A DNA stretch of 14,424 bases from JBFXAM01 sp050184295 (GTDB taxonomy: Bacteria > Planctomycetota > Phycisphaerae > UBA1845 > Fen-1342): positions 1-14,424 of the forward strand of contig JBFXAM010000118.1 in NCBI GenBank assembly GCA_050184295.1, written 5' to 3'. This document shows, one piece after another, positions 12,684-14,424 of the stretch. The translations under genes were made by a program, and so were the position numbers. How positions within the stretch are numbered: position 1 is the stretch's first letter; each line of letters starts with the position of its first letter. The notes under the pieces are model-generated. The model was not told the DNA's origin, did not search any database, and worked only from the letters and a program-made list of their open reading frames with translations.

Positions 12684-14424
12684 ATGGCCGAGCACGGGGC
12701 GTCAACTCACTGGGTTTGTTCGAGCGGCGTGCGGCGGGTCGCGGCGTCGTGGCGGGCTCCGTCCGGTCCCCAGCTCGAATGGACACCCATCCGCGCCGCG
12801 CGTGCGATCGCGCGCCGCATCTCACGCGCGCTGGCGATTGGGTTTTGGGCCTGCACCCTGTCCGCGGCGCGCGGCGACGCGCTCGCGGACTTTGGCGTCT
12901 TTGATTCGCCGCCAGACCCGTGCGCCGCCGGCGAAGCGACGATTGTGAGCGGGTCAGCCCGGTTCACCGTGCTGACGCCGGCGCTGCTCCGACTGGAATG
13001 GTCCGAGTCAGGGGCGTTCGAGGATCGGGCGTCGCTGCTGGTGTTGAACCGGCGTCTGCCGGCGCCCGCTCTCAGATCGCACCGCGACGGCGGCTGGCTG
13101 GAAATCGACACAGAAGACTTGCGACTGCGTTATCGCGAGGGCGCGCCATTCAGCGAAGATACGCTCAGCATCACGCTGCGGACGCCGATTGACGGACGTG
13201 ACGTAACGTGGCGTCCCGGGCAGCGCGACACAGGCAACCTGGGCGGCACCGCACGGTCGCTGGATGGCTGCGACGGCGCGACGGCGCTGGAGTCGGGGCT
13301 GCTGTCGCGCGCTGGCTGGGTGCTGATCGACGACTCGTCGCGTGCCGTGTTCGACGCGCTTCCCGCTCACGCCGGCGGCGCCGTGAACGAAGTCGTCGGG
13401 GCGGTTTGGCCGACCGCGCGCCCAGCCGGCGCGCTGGACTGGTATTTCCTCGGCTACGGGCGGGACTATCCGCGGGCGCTGTATGACTTCACGCGCGTAG
13501 CCGGCAAGGTTCCGATGCCGCCGACCTGGGCGCTGGGCGCGTGGTGGTCGCGGTACTGGCGGTATTCGGCGGAAGACTTTCGGGAGCTGCTGGCCGAGTT
13601 TCGGCGGCATGACGTGCCGCTCGACGTGCTGGTGGTGGACATGGACTGGCACGTCGCCCCGGCGTGGTCCGCGTACACCTGGAACCGCGAGCTCTTTCCC
13701 GATCCGGCCGCGTTCCTGGATTGGGCACATGACGAAGGCCTGCACGTCACGCTGAACCTGCACCCGGGATTCGACGTCGAGGCGTTCGAGGCACGCTACC
13801 GCGAGTTTGCGGACGCCTTGGGCGTCGACCCGGCGTCTACGCCGAAGCTGAAGTTCGAACATGGCGATCCGCGCTTCGCAGCCGCGTATCTTCGGCATCT
13901 CCTGCATCCGCTGGAGCGCGACGGCGTCGACTTCTGGTGGCTCGATTTTCCGCCGTTCTGGACCCAAACTGCGGTCGACGGCGTCGACGCGTTGTGGTGG
14001 CTCAATCACCTGCACTGGGTTGACCAGCAACGCCGGGCGCGCGCGACGCCGAAAGCGGTGCGGCCGCTGATCCTGAGCCGTTGGGGCGGTCTGGGGAGTC
14101 ATCGCTATCCGCTCGGATTCTCCGGTGACACGCGGAGCACCTGGGCGTCGCTCGCATTCCAGCCGCACTTCACGTCCACGGCGGGAAACGTGCTTCAGGC
14201 GTGGTGGAGCCACGACCTCGGCGGGCACATGCCGGGACCGGTGGACCCGGAGTTATATGTTCGCTGGCTACAGTTCGGCGCGCTCAGCCCATTGATGCGG
14301 ACGCATGCGACCAGCAGCCCGCAGGCGGAGCGGCGAATCTGGGCGTTCGACGAGCAGTACTTCGAGGCGGGCCGTGGCGCATATCGGTTGCGGCAGGAGC
14401 TGCTGCCCTACATTGCCGCAGCGG
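12684..14424 (+). CDS. Glycoside hydrolase family 31 (alpha-glucosidase type), C-terminus cut
   Basis: The frame is open from ATG 12684 (GGAG at 12671-12674, 9 nt upstream; in-frame TGA at 12621) to the window end, 580 codons with no stop. GH31 enzymes hydrolyse alpha-glucosides, alpha-xylosides or related bonds with retention. The N-terminal beta-sandwich lies at about 85-245, including NLGGTARSLDG and GLLSRAGWVLIDDSS. The barrel begins at VPMPPTWALGAWWSRYW. DMDWH (319-323) follows the first strands, the nucleophile is D421 in FWWLDFPPF, and the acid/base is D482 in GFSGDT. SHDLGGH and SPLMRTH follow, as in the family. The N-terminal 65-70 residues are unusual: Arg/Ala-rich, with a hydrophobic stretch at about 50-62 (LAIGFWACTLSAA) that could be a late-placed signal sequence if the true start is downstream. 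The exact substrate cannot be told. The missing part would be the rest of the barrel and the C-terminal beta domains. Confidence 0.93.
   Translation, partial: MAEHGASTHWVCSSGVRRVAASWRAPSGPQLEWTPIRAARAIARRISRALAIGFWACTLSAARGDALADFGVFDSPPDPCAAGEATIVSGSARFTVLTPALLRLEWSESGAFEDRASLLVLNRRLPAPALRSHRDGGWLEIDTEDLRLRYREGAPFSEDTLSITLRTPIDGRDVTWRPGQRDTGNLGGTARSLDGCDGATALESGLLSRAGWVLIDDSSRAVFDALPAHAGGAVNEVVGAVWPTARPAGALDWYFLGYGRDYPRALYDFTRVAGKVPMPPTWALGAWWSRYWRYSAEDFRELLAEFRRHDVPLDVLVVDMDWHVAPAWSAYTWNRELFPDPAAFLDWAHDEGLHVTLNLHPGFDVEAFEARYREFADALGVDPASTPKLKFEHGDPRFAAAYLRHLLHPLERDGVDFWWLDFPPFWTQTAVDGVDALWWLNHLHWVDQQRRARATPKAVRPLILSRWGGLGSHRYPLGFSGDTRSTWASLAFQPHFTSTAGNVLQAWWSHDLGGHMPGPVDPELYVRWLQFGALSPLMRTHATSSPQAERRIWAFDEQYFEAGRGAYRLRQELLPYIAAA

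Noticed and set aside
13008..14228. 406-residue minus-strand open frame
   Set aside because: It is antisense to the GH31 gene, whose catalytic motifs are clear on the plus strand.

Overview
The window is very GC-rich, chromosomal-looking DNA. It most likely comes from a member of the Planctomycetes, possibly the Phycisphaerae; the rank below phylum is a guess. The evidence is two secreted proteins with EF-hand/dockerin-like segments of planctomycete style (FDIDPF and LALSDPEGY motifs), an ECF sigma factor gene followed by a TPR-bearing Ser/Thr kinase gene, and an N-terminal kinase segment of the type HRGGQGVVYEA. I see no phage, transposase, plasmid, tRNA, rRNA or CRISPR signal.

Layout. (1) 1-2756: two divergently transcribed exported proteins with calcium-loop motifs, separated by 67 bp that hold a short palindrome. 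The left gene runs off the window. (2) 2757-3697: a hairpin in a convergent gap, then recO on the minus strand. (3) 3698-4520: 823 bp without a credible gene. It holds a 3-unit tandem array of hairpin-bearing repeats, then a leader-like stretch with a 37-bp direct repeat and hairpins ending at the next ribosome binding site. (4) 4521-7681, plus strand: a small protein that resembles Sm/LSm proteins, an enolase-superfamily dipeptide epimerase, a FIST-domain sensor-like protein, and rnpA (RNase P protein). (5) 7819-11471, minus strand: an ECF sigma factor followed by a 985-residue membrane-anchored Ser/Thr kinase with a C-terminal TPR region. (6) 11654-12559, plus strand: a membrane-anchored YpfJ-type zinc metallopeptidase behind a perfect TATAAT box. 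(7) 12684-14424, plus strand: a glycoside hydrolase family 31 enzyme cut by the window end.

Function. Most genes are housekeeping or common planctomycete families: RecO for recombination repair, RnpA for tRNA 5' maturation, the epimerase for murein-peptide recycling, and the sigma-kinase pair for signalling. The least ordinary part is 3698-4856: a repeat array and a structured, internally duplicated leader in front of a gene whose product looks like an Sm-type (not Hfq-type) RNA-binding protein. An autoregulatory RNA-binding protein is a testable idea, but it is inference. I do not see a clear multi-gene defence system or other novel effector system.

The two edge genes (1-823 minus and 12684-14424 plus) were read directly from the sequence because they are open at the window ends.
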